From Microbacterium enclense (GTDB lineage Bacteria; Actinomycetota; Actinomycetes; Actinomycetales; Microbacteriaceae), in contig NZ_RBZY01000001.1 in NCBI RefSeq assembly GCF_004022425.1, positions 31,788 through 95,787 on the forward strand: 64,000 nucleotides of DNA. The letters run 5' to 3'. Position numbers and translations under genes: made by a program. Shown here piece after piece: positions 34,371 to 43,159 of the stretch. The notes beneath the pieces were generated by a model, which did no database searches, was not told the DNA's origin, and saw nothing but the letters and a program-made list of their open reading frames with translations. Each line of letters starts with the position of its first letter. Within the stretch, counting starts at the first letter, position 1.

Positions 34371-35686
34371 CGCTGGTCTCCTTCGACGGCGGCGGAGGCA
34401 TCGGCGGTCGAGGTGACAGGCTGCCGGAAGGCGAGCCGCGCCCAGTCCTGGTCCATCGTGCGCAGGGTGCTCTCGGGCGAGGCGCCGAGGATCATCGCCT
34501 GCGCGTAGTTGAAGACCGGGATCGCTTTCGGCACGAGCACGGAGGCCCCCTGGTAGATGCGACCGTCGTCGTAGAACGGGATCATTCCGGCCACGCGCGG
34601 GTCGCTCGGCGCGGGGGCGTCCGTCGTCGGGGCGAAGCCGAGCTGCGACTCGTTGTAGGCCTCGATGATCTCGGGCTGGTAGAGGTATTCGAGGAAGTCG
34701 CGCGCGGCCTCCTGGTGGCGCGACCCCTCGGGGATGATCGCGGCGAGGTCCATGTTGACGCGGACGGCGAGGTCGTCGGGGTCGTCCGTCATCGGCAGGG
34801 GGAAGGTCCCCACCGGCAGGTCGGGCGCGGTCTTGGCGATCTCGCCGAGGGCCCACGGTCCCTGCAGATACATCGCGGCCTGGCCCTGCGCGAACGCGAG
34901 GTTGCCGTCGCCGTACGCCCGGCTGTCGGCATCCGGATTCGTGTAGGTCGTCGCCAGCTGGGTCATGCGGTCCATCGGCACGGCGAAGTCCTTCTGGAAC
35001 GACACGGTCGAATCGGACCCGACCCGATCGCCTTCGGCGGCGAGCGAGTCGAAGAAGTCGATGACGTCCACCGAGCCGCCCACGGCGTAGTCGTACCAGC
35101 CCTGGCCGACGGTCCAGTCGTCCTTGAAGGTGCCGTAGAACGGGGTGACACCGTTCGCCGTGAGGGTCTCGGCCGTCTGGATCAGCTCGTCCCAGGTCGT
35201 CGGCACCTCGAGGCCGAGGTCGTCGAAGATCTGCTGGTTGTAGATGACCGACGACGCCATCACCGAATACGGCAGAGCGCTCGTGCGCCCGGCGCAGACG
35301 CCGTACTGGTCCATGAGCGGCTGCAGGTCCTCGCGGACCGTTGCGGCCGCGGCGGTGCCCGAGAGGTCGGTGAGCGCGCACCGCTGCACGAACCGGGCCA
35401 CCTCGTAGTTGTAGTTGGCGAGCATGATGTCGGGCGGGTTGCCGCGCACGAAGCTCGCCGAGACGACGTCCACGCCCGAGCTGTCCATTTCGACACGCAC
35501 CCGATCCTGCGAGGCGTTGTAGTCCGCGACCACCTGGGTCATGAACGCGAGCGCTTCGCGTTTGCTGAAGGTGAATCGGATGGTCTCGCGACCGTCGGCG
35601 GAGCATCCGGCGAGCATCGCCACCCCCAGCGCCGTCACCGCCAGCGCCGCGACACCCCGTCGCGCGGTTGTCGTCTTCGTCGACAC
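34367..35686 (-). CDS. Sugar-binding lipoprotein of ABC importer (MalE type)
   Basis: A 439-residue extracellular binding protein. A lipoprotein signal ends in LAGC with Cys28 as lipid anchor. Family 1 solute-binding pattern follows: VIYNQQIFDDLGLEVPTTWDEL and AMYLQGPWALGEI. GTG 35686 has GAGGAGG just upstream. Operon partners include a GH13 glucosidase, so the ligand is probably an alpha-glucoside such as maltose or isomaltose. It diverges from a ROK gene across an AT-rich control region. Confidence 0.9.
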   Translation of the reverse strand: MSTKTTTARRGVAALAVTALGVAMLAGCSADGRETIRFTFSKREALAFMTQVVADYNASQDRVRVEMDSSGVDVVSASFVRGNPPDIMLANYNYEVARFVQRCALTDLSGTAAAATVREDLQPLMDQYGVCAGRTSALPYSVMASSVIYNQQIFDDLGLEVPTTWDELIQTAETLTANGVTPFYGTFKDDWTVGQGWYDYAVGGSVDVIDFFDSLAAEGDRVGSDSTVSFQKDFAVPMDRMTQLATTYTNPDADSRAYGDGNLAFAQGQAAMYLQGPWALGEIAKTAPDLPVGTFPLPMTDDPDDLAVRVNMDLAAIIPEGSRHQEAARDFLEYLYQPEIIEAYNESQLGFAPTTDAPAPSDPRVAGMIPFYDDGRIYQGASVLVPKAIPVFNYAQAMILGASPESTLRTMDQDWARLAFRQPVTSTADASAAVEGDQR

Positions 35687-35703
35687 GTTTCCTCCTCGCA
35701 TCC

Positions 35704-35752
35704 TTGCGATTTTGAATCGGTTATTAAATCTACTCGCCAAATTAATGCGGTG
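35704..35752. promoter_or_regulatory. AT-rich divergent control region with ROK-like operator
   Basis: About 50 bases of clearly lower GC lie between the binding-protein and ROK genes. ATTAA (35723-35727) and TTAAT (35742-35746) form an inverted repeat with a 14-base spacer. GATTTTGAATC precedes it. This is the most likely operator for the ROK repressor and the promoter of the alpha-glucoside operon. Confidence 0.5.
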
Positions 35753-35792
35753 ACGGCAGTATTGCAGGAGACACGAAGGGGGTCAAGATCCG

Positions 35793-37028
35793 ATGACGGA
35801 TGCCACACCCTCGGTGCCCTCGCTCCGCCGCCACAGCCTCGACGCCGTGCTCGCCTACGCGTGGGACGCCGAGGCGTTCACCGCGAGCGACGTGATGGCC
35901 GCGGTCGCCCTGACCCGCTCCACGACGATCGACGTGCTGGATGAGCTCGTCGTCCGGGGGCTGCTGATCGAGATGCCGAACGCCCGGGCCGTGGGCGAGT
36001 ACTCGAAGGGGCGCCCCGCGCGTCGCTTCGCGCTCCGCGCCGATGCCGGGCTCGTCGTCGGGGTGGACGCGGGGCGAGGACACATCACGGCGACGGTCGC
36101 CGACCTGCGCGGCGTGCCCGTCGCGACCTCGCGCCTGTCGATCGACCCCGAACGCGACTCCCCCGAACGCCGTCGCCGCGCCGCCGAGAAGGTCGTCGAC
36201 GCCACGCTCACCCGGGCTCGCGCCACCCGCGACGACCTCGTCGCCGTGTGCGTGGGGGTGCCCGCACCGGTCGATCGCTCGGGCCGCTCCCCGATCCACC
36301 ACGACGGCTTCTGGCAGCGCATGAACCCCGACTTCGTCGACACCTTCGCCCCCTGGGCGCCGGTGGTCCGAGTCGAGAACGACGCGTCGCTCGCCGCCGT
36401 CGCCGAGCACGCGGAGGGGGCCGCCGTCGGCTACGACGACTTCGTGGCCCTGCTCGCGGGCGAGCGCTTCGGCGCGGGACTCTGGCTCGACGGGCGGCTC
36501 CTGCGCGGAGCGCACGGCGGAGCGGGCGAGACCGTCGCGTTCGACCGGGTCGAGGGCGTGGGCAGCGCCTACGGACTCGCACCGCGCTGCGTCGACGCCG
36601 CACGCGCGGCCATCGCCGCGGAGACGCTCCCCGGCAGCACGCTGGCGGAGGTGCCCCCGGACGACCTGGATGCCAAGCGCGTGCTCGACCTCGCCGCTTC
36701 CGGCGACCCGGGAGCGCTGGCCGTCGCGGCCGAGGTCGGCGGGCAGCTCGCGATCGTGACGGGGCTCCTCGGCAGCCTCTTCGATGTGCGCCGGGTCGTG
36801 ATCTCGGGCGCGATCGCCGCCGGCGCGGGGCCGATCATCGCCGCCGCGGCCGAGGCGCTCCCCGCCGCGCTGCACCTGCCGCCGCCCGAGATCGTTGCAT
36901 CCCCGCTCGGCGCGGACATCGTCTCGATCGGCGCGGTCGCCGCGGCCCTCGAATCGGCGCGCGCCCGTGCGATCGACCTCGAGGCGTTCCGCCTCCCCGC
37001 CGAGCGCGCCCGGGCATCCGGCGCGTGA
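35793..37028 (+). CDS. ROK-family transcriptional regulator
   Basis: A 411-residue ROK repressor. The winged helix is at about residues 15-65 (FTASDVMAAVALTRSTTIDV), followed by the kinase-like domain with GVDAGRGHITATV and VCVGVPAPVDRSG. The usual zinc cysteine cluster is not evident. It is divergent from the alpha-glucoside importer operon and lies before a second GH13 gene, so it likely senses glucose or a glucoside and represses both. Its stop codon begins an inverted repeat. Confidence 0.88.
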   Translation: MTDATPSVPSLRRHSLDAVLAYAWDAEAFTASDVMAAVALTRSTTIDVLDELVVRGLLIEMPNARAVGEYSKGRPARRFALRADAGLVVGVDAGRGHITATVADLRGVPVATSRLSIDPERDSPERRRRAAEKVVDATLTRARATRDDLVAVCVGVPAPVDRSGRSPIHHDGFWQRMNPDFVDTFAPWAPVVRVENDASLAAVAEHAEGAAVGYDDFVALLAGERFGAGLWLDGRLLRGAHGGAGETVAFDRVEGVGSAYGLAPRCVDAARAAIAAETLPGSTLAEVPPDDLDAKRVLDLAASGDPGALAVAAEVGGQLAIVTGLLGSLFDVRRVVISGAIAAGAGPIIAAAAEALPAALHLPPPEIVASPLGADIVSIGAVAAALESARARAIDLEAFRLPAERARASGA

Positions 37029-37082
37029 GGGGTCAGAATTCGTCGCTTCGGGCCCGCCGAGGCGACGAATTCCGACACCTCA
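37026..37082. terminator. Stop-codon-anchored inverted repeat, family E copy 2
   Basis: Arms 37026-37046 and 37062-37082 (21 bases each, 15-base loop) begin with the TGA of the ROK gene and read TGAGGGGTC...CGTCGC. Two mismatches lie at arm positions 6 and 10. The same geometry as 30717-30773 but with changed, mostly still complementary arms. Confidence 0.72.
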
Positions 37083-37132
37083 CGCACACGGGCTCGGGGC
37101 GCAACCCGTCGGTCCGACGGAGCCTCGGCGGA

Positions 37133-37138
37133 TAGCCT
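37133..37138 (+). promoter_or_regulatory. -10 TAGCCT for leaderless GH13 transcript
   Basis: TAGCCT fits TANNNT and ends six bases before ATG 37145. The inverted repeat just upstream would end the ROK transcript, so this gene probably has its own start. Confidence 0.5.
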
Positions 37139-37144
37139 CGGCCC

Positions 37145-38434
37145 ATGCCGAACTGGCCCGAACACGCCCTCTGGTGGCACCTGTACCCCCTGGGGTTCGT
37201 CGGTGCACCGATCCGCGACGGCGTCGATCCCGACGCTGAACCCGCCCACCGACTCGACCGCATCGACGCCTGGCTCGATCACGTCATCGAGCTCGGCCTG
37301 AACGGGCTGCTGTTGGGGCCGATCTTCGCGTCCGAGACCCACGGGTACGACACCGTCGATCACTTCCGCGTCGATCCGCGGCTCGGCGACGACGCCGACG
37401 TCGACCGGCTGCTGGCAGCGTCCCGGGAGCGCGGCATCCGCGTCCTCTTCGACGGCGTGTTCAATCACGTGGGACGCGGGCATCCGGCCTTCCGGGCCGT
37501 GCGCGACGGCGGTGACGCGACCCTCTTCCGGGGCGCGTGGGTCGACGGGCGGTTCGAGCCCGAGGTGTTCGAGGGGCACGGCGCCCTGGTCGCGCTCGAC
37601 CACTCCTCGGATGCGACCGTCGAGCTCGTCGTCGACGTCATGTGTCACTGGCTCGCGCGCGGCATCGACGGCTGGAGACTGGATGCCGCGTACGCGGTGC
37701 CGCCGGAGTTCTGGGCGCGGGTGCTCCCGCGCGTGCGCGAACGCTTCCCCGAGTCGTGGTTCCTGGGCGAGGTCATCCACGGCGACGGTCCCGCGATCGT
37801 GAACGCGTCCACGATGGACGCCCTCACGCAGTACGAGCTGTGGCAGGGGATCTGGCATGGCATCTCGGACGGCAACTTCTTCGAGCTCAGCCACGCGATC
37901 GAGCGTCACGGCGAGCTGCTCGCGACCTACGTCCCCCAGACCTTCGTCGGAAACCACGACGTGACGCGCATCGCGTCGGCGGTAGGACCCGACCTCGTTC
38001 CGCACGCCCTCGCCGTGCTGTTCACCGTGGGCGGCACGCCGTCGGTCTACGCCGGCGACGAGTTCGGCTGGACCGCGGTGAAGGAGGAGCGCGAGGGCGG
38101 CGACGACGCGGTGCGGCCCGCGTTCCCCGCGACGCCGGCGGACATCGCGGACGCCGACGAACGCATTCTCGCCGCGCATCGCGCGCTCATCGCCCTGCGC
38201 CGGCGGCATCCCTGGCTCTGGCGCGCCCGCACCGACGTCGTCGAGGTCACGAACTCGACCCTCGTGCTGCGCACGGGCGTGGATGCCGAGGCGGTGATCG
38301 TCGCGCTGAACCTCGCCGACTCCCCCGCGTCGCTGCCCGCCGCCGACGCCCGGGCCCTGTCCGCCGGCGACGCGACGCTCCGGGATGCCCGGGCCGAACT
38401 CCCGCCCCGCGGCTGGGGGGTCTTCGAGGCCTGA
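37145..38434 (+). CDS. GH13 alpha-amylase-family enzyme (cyclomaltodextrinase-like)
   Basis: A 429-residue cytoplasmic GH13 hydrolase, shorter than most because it lacks N-terminal starch-binding domains. Region I is FDGVFNHVG. Catalytic residues are nucleophile Asp180 (GWRLDAAYA), acid/base Glu209 (FLGEVIHG) and Asp272 (VGNHD). The short beta-alpha barrel plus small C-terminal domain resembles cyclomaltodextrinase/neopullulanase relatives. It probably cuts longer imported malto-oligosaccharides. Confidence 0.88.
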   Translation: MPNWPEHALWWHLYPLGFVGAPIRDGVDPDAEPAHRLDRIDAWLDHVIELGLNGLLLGPIFASETHGYDTVDHFRVDPRLGDDADVDRLLAASRERGIRVLFDGVFNHVGRGHPAFRAVRDGGDATLFRGAWVDGRFEPEVFEGHGALVALDHSSDATVELVVDVMCHWLARGIDGWRLDAAYAVPPEFWARVLPRVRERFPESWFLGEVIHGDGPAIVNASTMDALTQYELWQGIWHGISDGNFFELSHAIERHGELLATYVPQTFVGNHDVTRIASAVGPDLVPHALAVLFTVGGTPSVYAGDEFGWTAVKEEREGGDDAVRPAFPATPADIADADERILAAHRALIALRRRHPWLWRARTDVVEVTNSTLVLRTGVDAEAVIVALNLADSPASLPAADARALSAGDATLRDARAELPPRGWGVFEA

Positions 38435-38489
38435 GTCGCCGGGATTCGTCGCCGCCCGACGCCGGCGAGCGTCGCGATCCGGCGACTCA
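38432..38489. terminator. Stop-codon-anchored inverted repeat, family E copy 3
   Basis: Arms 38432-38452 and 38469-38489 with a 16-base loop begin with the TGA of the GH13 gene. The first eleven bases of the arm (TGAGTCGCCGG) pair perfectly, then mismatches occur. It lies between convergent GH13 and LacI genes. Confidence 0.65.
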
Positions 38490-38506
38490 CGCCCCCGTGC
38501 GCGCCG

Positions 38507-39520
38507 TCAGGCGCGCAGCGGTGCCGAGTCGCGCACGATGAGGCGCGTGGGCAGCGGGGTGCTCTCGCTCACCATGTCGGGTTCCTCGACCATCAACAGC
38601 ACCTTCTGCATCAGGATCTCGCCCAGCGCGGCGAAGTCCTGACGCACGGTCGTCAGCGACGGGAACAGGAACGGCGCCTCGGGGACGTCGTCGAAACCGA
38701 CCACGCCGATGTCGTCCGGCACCCGCAAGCCGCGCTCGCGCAGGGCCGAGAGCACACCGATCGCCATGTGGTCGTTGGCGACGAAGATGCCCTCGCCCGG
38801 AGCGAGGTCGGTCTCGGTCGCGATGCGGTAGCCACTCGCCGCCGACCAATCCCCGTGCACGGGTGGAGTGGACTGCGCGCGGGCCGCAGCGACCTCTTCG
38901 CGCCACCCGCGCAGGCGCTCGACCGCGTCGGGATTGCGTGCCGGCCCGGCGATGTGGCGGACAGTGCCGTACCCCGACTCCAGCAGGTGTCGCACCGCCG
39001 CCCGCGCGCCCCGGTACTGGTCGATCGCGACGAGCCGCGGGTGCGGCCGGCTGGTCGTCGCCGCGGCCACGATGGGAACGTCGATCTCGAGCGCCTGCAC
39101 CGCCGCGAGGACCTCGACATCGACGACGATGAGCACGATGGCATCCACGCGCTGCTTGAGGAGACCGTCGATCGCCGCACGGACCGCGGCCACATCGTTC
39201 TGGGGCGAGCTGATCGCATCGACGTTGTAACGGGCGGCGCGGGCGGCGAAATTGAAGTTCGTCGCGATCGACGACGGCCCGTAGTCGACGGTTCCGGGGG
39301 TCACGAGACCGATCGTGCGGGTGCGGCGCGTGACGAGGGCGCGCGCGGCGGGAGACGGGCTGTACCGCAACTGCGCGATCGCCTGCTCGACGCGAGCCCG
39401 GGTGGCCGGGCGGACGTTGGGCATGTCGTTCAGCACGCGCGACACCGTCTGATGCGAGACGCCCGCGAGGCGGGCGACGTCGAAGATGTTGGCGGTGCGG
39501 GATGCCTTGTCGTCAGCCAT
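38507..39520 (-). CDS. LacI-family repressor of the galactofuranose-type operon
   Basis: A 337-residue LacI protein. The HTH DVARLAGVSHQTVSRVLN is at about residues 14-31; the effector domain has VVGFDDVPEAPF near residue 278. ATG 39520 overlaps the stop of the upstream ATPase gene by eight bases, so it is the last gene of the ytf-type operon and is translated with it. It probably binds the operator at 45859-45872 and gives negative feedback on its own operon. Confidence 0.88.
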   Translation of the reverse strand: MADDKASRTANIFDVARLAGVSHQTVSRVLNDMPNVRPATRARVEQAIAQLRYSPSPAARALVTRRTRTIGLVTPGTVDYGPSSIATNFNFAARAARYNVDAISSPQNDVAAVRAAIDGLLKQRVDAIVLIVVDVEVLAAVQALEIDVPIVAAATTSRPHPRLVAIDQYRGARAAVRHLLESGYGTVRHIAGPARNPDAVERLRGWREEVAAARAQSTPPVHGDWSAASGYRIATETDLAPGEGIFVANDHMAIGVLSALRERGLRVPDDIGVVGFDDVPEAPFLFPSLTTVRQDFAALGEILMQKVLLMVEEPDMVSESTPLPTRLIVRDSAPLRA

Positions 39521-41048
39521 CCACGACCCCCTCCTCCTCCGTCGCGGGCTTGGCGACGAGGGCGAGGAGGGCGTCGGAGGTCAGCTCGGCGGCGGGCAGG
39601 ATCTGGGCCAGCACCCCGTCGCGCATGACCGCGACCAGGTGCGCGACGCGCAGCACTTCGTCGAGCTCGGCCGAGATGTAGACGATCGAGAGTCCGTTGT
39701 CGGAGAGCTCGCCCACGAGCCGTTGGATCTCGGCTTTCGCCCCGACGTCGATGCCCCGCGTCGGCTCGTCGAGCACGATGACGCGGGGGGAGAGCGCGAG
39801 GAGCCGGGCGAGGAGGACCTTTTGCTGGTTGCCGCCGGAAAGGGTCGACACGGGCCGGTCGATGTCGGCGGGACGGATGTGCAGCGCCTCCACCCAGCTC
39901 GTCGCCAGCTCCCGGCGCCGCGCGGTGCTCAGTCGGTGGAAGATCCCGCGCTGCGCCTGCAGGGCGAGGGTGATGTTGTCCAGCACGCTGAGGTCGCCGA
40001 TGATCCCCTCGGTGCGACGGTTCTCGGACGAGTAGGCGACGCGGCGGCGGATCGCGTCGCGCGGCGAGCCCAGCCGCACCGGTTCTCCGTCGATGCGCAG
40101 TTCACCGCCGTCCGGGTGGTCGACTCCCGTGAGCGCGCGTGCCAGTTCGCTGCGCCCGGAACCGAGCAGTCCCGCGACCCCGATCACCTCCCCCTCGGCG
40201 ATGTCGACGTCGGCGTCGCGCAGTCGGGATCCGGATGCCAGCCCCCGCGCGCTCACGATCGTCGGGCCGTCCGCGGGTTCGGAGGAGCGCTGGCCGAGCG
40301 GCGCCAGGGCGTCGGCGGCAGCACCGAGCATCTTCTCGACGAGATCGATGCGCAGGAGCTCTCGCGTGCCGTACTCCCCCACGAGCCGCCCGCCGCGGAG
40401 CACCGTCACCCGGTCGCAGATCTCGTACACCTGGTCGAGGAAATGCGAGACGAAGACGATGGCGATGCCCTGGGTCTTCAGGTCGCGGATCACGCGGAAG
40501 AGTTCGGCGACCTCGTCGGCATCCAGGCTCGAGGTCGGTTCGTCGAGCACGAGGACTTTCACGTCGATGGAGACCGCCCGGGCGATCGCGACGAGCTGCT
40601 GGATGGCGAGCGGGTGCGTCGAGAGGACCGACGACGGATCGACGTCGACCCCGAGGGACGACAGCGCCTCGGTCGCGCGCTCGCGCATCGCGCGATGGTC
40701 GATCATCCCGAACCGGCGCGGCTCGCGTCCGAGGGAGATGTTCTCGGCGACGGTGAGGTTCGGAAGGAGATCGATCTCCTGGTACACGGTCGAGATCCCG
40801 AGCGCCTGCGCCTCGGCCGGGGTCGAGAAATCCACCGGACGGCCGTCGAGGAGGATCTCGCCCCTGTCGAGTCGCAGCGCACCGGTGATCGCCTTGATCA
40901 ACGTCGATTTGCCGGCGCCGTTCTCGCCCATGAGCGAATGCACCTCGCCGGGGCGGAGGAGGAAATCGACGTCGGCGAGGGCGGATTCGACACCGAAACG
41001 CACCGTCGCCCCACGCACCTCGAGGAGGGGTGGGGCGTCGGTGGACAT
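39513..41048 (-). CDS. Second sugar ABC transporter ATPase of the operon (YtfR/RbsA-like)
   Basis: A 511-residue double-cassette ATPase. Cassette 1 has an intact Walker A (GENGAGKST) and DEPTSSLD; cassette 2 has LLGSGRSELAR, LSGGNQQKV and DEPTRGID, the usual RbsA-type degeneration of the second Walker A. It duplicates the function of the ATPase at 43156-44706 within one operon, 54 bases after the YjfF-type permease. Either one may serve another permease set, or the two have different regulation. ATG 41060 is an alternative start. Confidence 0.9.
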   Translation of the reverse strand: MSTDAPPLLEVRGATVRFGVESALADVDFLLRPGEVHSLMGENGAGKSTLIKAITGALRLDRGEILLDGRPVDFSTPAEAQALGISTVYQEIDLLPNLTVAENISLGREPRRFGMIDHRAMRERATEALSSLGVDVDPSSVLSTHPLAIQQLVAIARAVSIDVKVLVLDEPTSSLDADEVAELFRVIRDLKTQGIAIVFVSHFLDQVYEICDRVTVLRGGRLVGEYGTRELLRIDLVEKMLGAAADALAPLGQRSSEPADGPTIVSARGLASGSRLRDADVDIAEGEVIGVAGLLGSGRSELARALTGVDHPDGGELRIDGEPVRLGSPRDAIRRRVAYSSENRRTEGIIGDLSVLDNITLALQAQRGIFHRLSTARRRELATSWVEALHIRPADIDRPVSTLSGGNQQKVLLARLLALSPRVIVLDEPTRGIDVGAKAEIQRLVGELSDNGLSIVYISAELDEVLRVAHLVAVMRDGVLAQILPAAELTSDALLALVAKPATEEEGVVDG

Positions 41049-41102
41049 GGGGTCAATCATGCCCGCGCGGTGACGGCGCAGCGAACATCCCGTGCGGGCG
41101 CG

Positions 41103-42116
41103 TCACCTGCTGAGCGCCGACCGGGAGACGATGATCCGTTGCACCACGACGAACAGCAGCAGCAGCGCACCGACCGTGATGCGCGTCCAGGACTGCTCGG
41201 CACCCGAGAACGAGATGATCGTGCGGATCAGGCCGTAGACGAAGACGCCGATCATCGAGCCGAGCACGAATCCGCTCCCGCCCGTGAGCAACGTCCCTCC
41301 GATGACGACGGCCGCGATGGTGTCGAGCTCGGTCCCGACGCCGTTCAGGGGGTAGCCGGCCCCGGAGTAGGCGGTCAGCACGATCCCGGCGAGGCCCGCG
41401 CACACGCCGCTGATGACGTACACCGAGAGCTTGGCGCGCACGACGGGCAGTCCCATGAGTCGCGCGGACTGCTCGTTGCCGCCGACGGCGTAGACGGTGC
41501 GACCGAACCGCGTGAAGCGGAGCACGAATGCCGCGAGCGCCACCGTGAGCAGGGCGATGATGCCGGTGGGCGTGATGTACCACCCGGCGAGGGAGAACCG
41601 GGTGGACTGCAGCCAGAGCAGACCCTCGTCGTCGACCTTGATCGACTGCAGGCTGACGACGAATGCGAGGCCGCGGGCAAGGAACATACCGATGAGCGAA
41701 GCGATGAACGGTTGGACGTCGAAGAACTGCACGAGCACACCGATCAGCAGCCCGATCGCCGCGCCGATCAGGATCATCGCGGGTATCGCGACGGCGACCG
41801 GGACCCCCTGCGAGAGAAGACTGGCGCACAGGATGCCGGTGAACGCCATGACCGCGCCGACCGAGAGGTCGATGCCCCCGGTGAGGATGACGAAGGTCAT
41901 GCCGACCGCGAGGACGAGCAGGTAGGCGTTGTCGAGCAGGATCGACGACAGGATCCGCGGGAGCTGGAAGTTGGGGAAGTACGCCATCGACCCCGCGATC
42001 ATGATGACGAGGATCGCGATCGCGGCGAACACCGGGATCCACGAGACGTGGCGGCTCAGGAATCGGCGGTAGGTCGTGGGAGCGGCGGAGCCGCGCTCGG
42101 CGGTGAGAGTGACCAT
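41103..42116 (-). CDS. yjfF: Sugar ABC transporter permease, YjfF type
   Basis: A 337-residue permease with about eight to ten membrane helices of the RbsC family. ILLDNAYLLVLAVGMTFVIL, GGIDLSVGAVMAFTG and GVGTELDTIAAVVIGGTLLTGG closely follow E. coli YjfF by recall. It shares one base with the upstream stop (TGATG). It forms the channel together with the YtfT-type subunit. Confidence 0.88.
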   Translation of the reverse strand: MVTLTAERGSAAPTTYRRFLSRHVSWIPVFAAIAILVIMIAGSMAYFPNFQLPRILSSILLDNAYLLVLAVGMTFVILTGGIDLSVGAVMAFTGILCASLLSQGVPVAVAIPAMILIGAAIGLLIGVLVQFFDVQPFIASLIGMFLARGLAFVVSLQSIKVDDEGLLWLQSTRFSLAGWYITPTGIIALLTVALAAFVLRFTRFGRTVYAVGGNEQSARLMGLPVVRAKLSVYVISGVCAGLAGIVLTAYSGAGYPLNGVGTELDTIAAVVIGGTLLTGGSGFVLGSMIGVFVYGLIRTIISFSGAEQSWTRITVGALLLLFVVVQRIIVSRSALSR

Positions 42117-43159
42117 CAGGACAGCACCTTTGCGTCGGGACGTCGGGTGAGGGGGCGCAGGGCCGAGCGGCCCGCGGTCTGGAAGAACGCGCGGAAGCGG
42201 CGCGACTGCAGCAGGACCACGATCAGCACGGCCGCGGCCATGAAGACGGGACTGACGGCGGGCGGGACGCCCAGGAAGGTGATGGTGCTCTTCAGCGTCT
42301 GGATCGTGAACACACCGACCACCGTTCCGGCGAGGCTGAACTTGCCGCCGGCGAGGGAGGTGCCGCCGAGGACCACCGCGAGGATGGCATCCAGTTCGAT
42401 GTAGAGGCCGGCGGCGTTGGCGTCGGCCGCCATGATGTTCGAGCTGTAGAGGACACCGGCCATCCCCGCGAGCGTGCCGCTGGCGATGTACGCGCCCCAG
42501 ATGATGCCGCGCGAGCGCACACCTGCGAGCCGGCTGGCCTCGGGGTTGATGCCCACCGCCTCGGTCAGCATGCCCAGCGCCGTGCGACGCTCCACGATGC
42601 CGACGACGATCACCGCGGCGATCGAGACGTAGAAGGCGAACGGCAGTCCCAGCACGTATCCCTGCGCCATGAACTGATACGGATCGCTGTTGATCGTCGT
42701 GATGAAGCCCTTGGTGATGAGCAGGGCGACACCACGGCCGGCGAGCATCAGCACGAGCGTGGCGATGATGGGTTGGATACCGAGCACGGAGACGAGGAAG
42801 CCGTTCCAGACGCCCAGCAGCAGAGCGCTGCCGACCGCGGCCGCGATCGCGACCATGACGACCCCGAGGTTGCCCGGCTCGGGCGACGCCTCGATGATCG
42901 TCAGCGCGACAGCACCCGAGACGGCCATGATCGCGCCGACCGACAGATCGATGCCGCGCGTCGCGATGACGAGCGTCATGCCGAGGGCGACCAGCATGAG
43001 CGGCGCGCTGTTGCGCAGGATGTCGATCAGCGACCCGTAGAGCTGACCGTTCTGCACCGTGATGCTGAGGAACGACGGCCGCGAGATCGTGTTGACGGCG
43101 ATGAGCGCGACCAGAGCGGCGATCGGCCACACGAGGCGGTGCGAAAGGAACTTCTTCAT
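42116..43159 (-). CDS. ytfT: Sugar ABC transporter permease, YtfT type
   Basis: A 347-residue RbsC-family permease. NGQLYGSLIDILRNSAPLML and GMTLVIATRGIDLSVGAIMA parallel E. coli YtfT by recall, part of the galactofuranose importer. ATG 43159 overlaps the ATPase stop as ATGA. The heterodimer with the YjfF-type permease is the expected arrangement. Confidence 0.88.
   Translation of the reverse strand: MKKFLSHRLVWPIAALVALIAVNTISRPSFLSITVQNGQLYGSLIDILRNSAPLMLVALGMTLVIATRGIDLSVGAIMAVSGAVALTIIEASPEPGNLGVVMVAIAAAVGSALLLGVWNGFLVSVLGIQPIIATLVLMLAGRGVALLITKGFITTINSDPYQFMAQGYVLGLPFAFYVSIAAVIVVGIVERRTALGMLTEAVGINPEASRLAGVRSRGIIWGAYIASGTLAGMAGVLYSSNIMAADANAAGLYIELDAILAVVLGGTSLAGGKFSLAGTVVGVFTIQTLKSTITFLGVPPAVSPVFMAAAVLIVVLLQSRRFRAFFQTAGRSALRPLTRRPDAKVLS

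Noticed and set aside
39486-42404. A 972-codon open frame opposite the ytf-type ATPase and permeases
   Set aside because: Composition is antisense-like and no family motif is visible; the minus-strand genes are certain.
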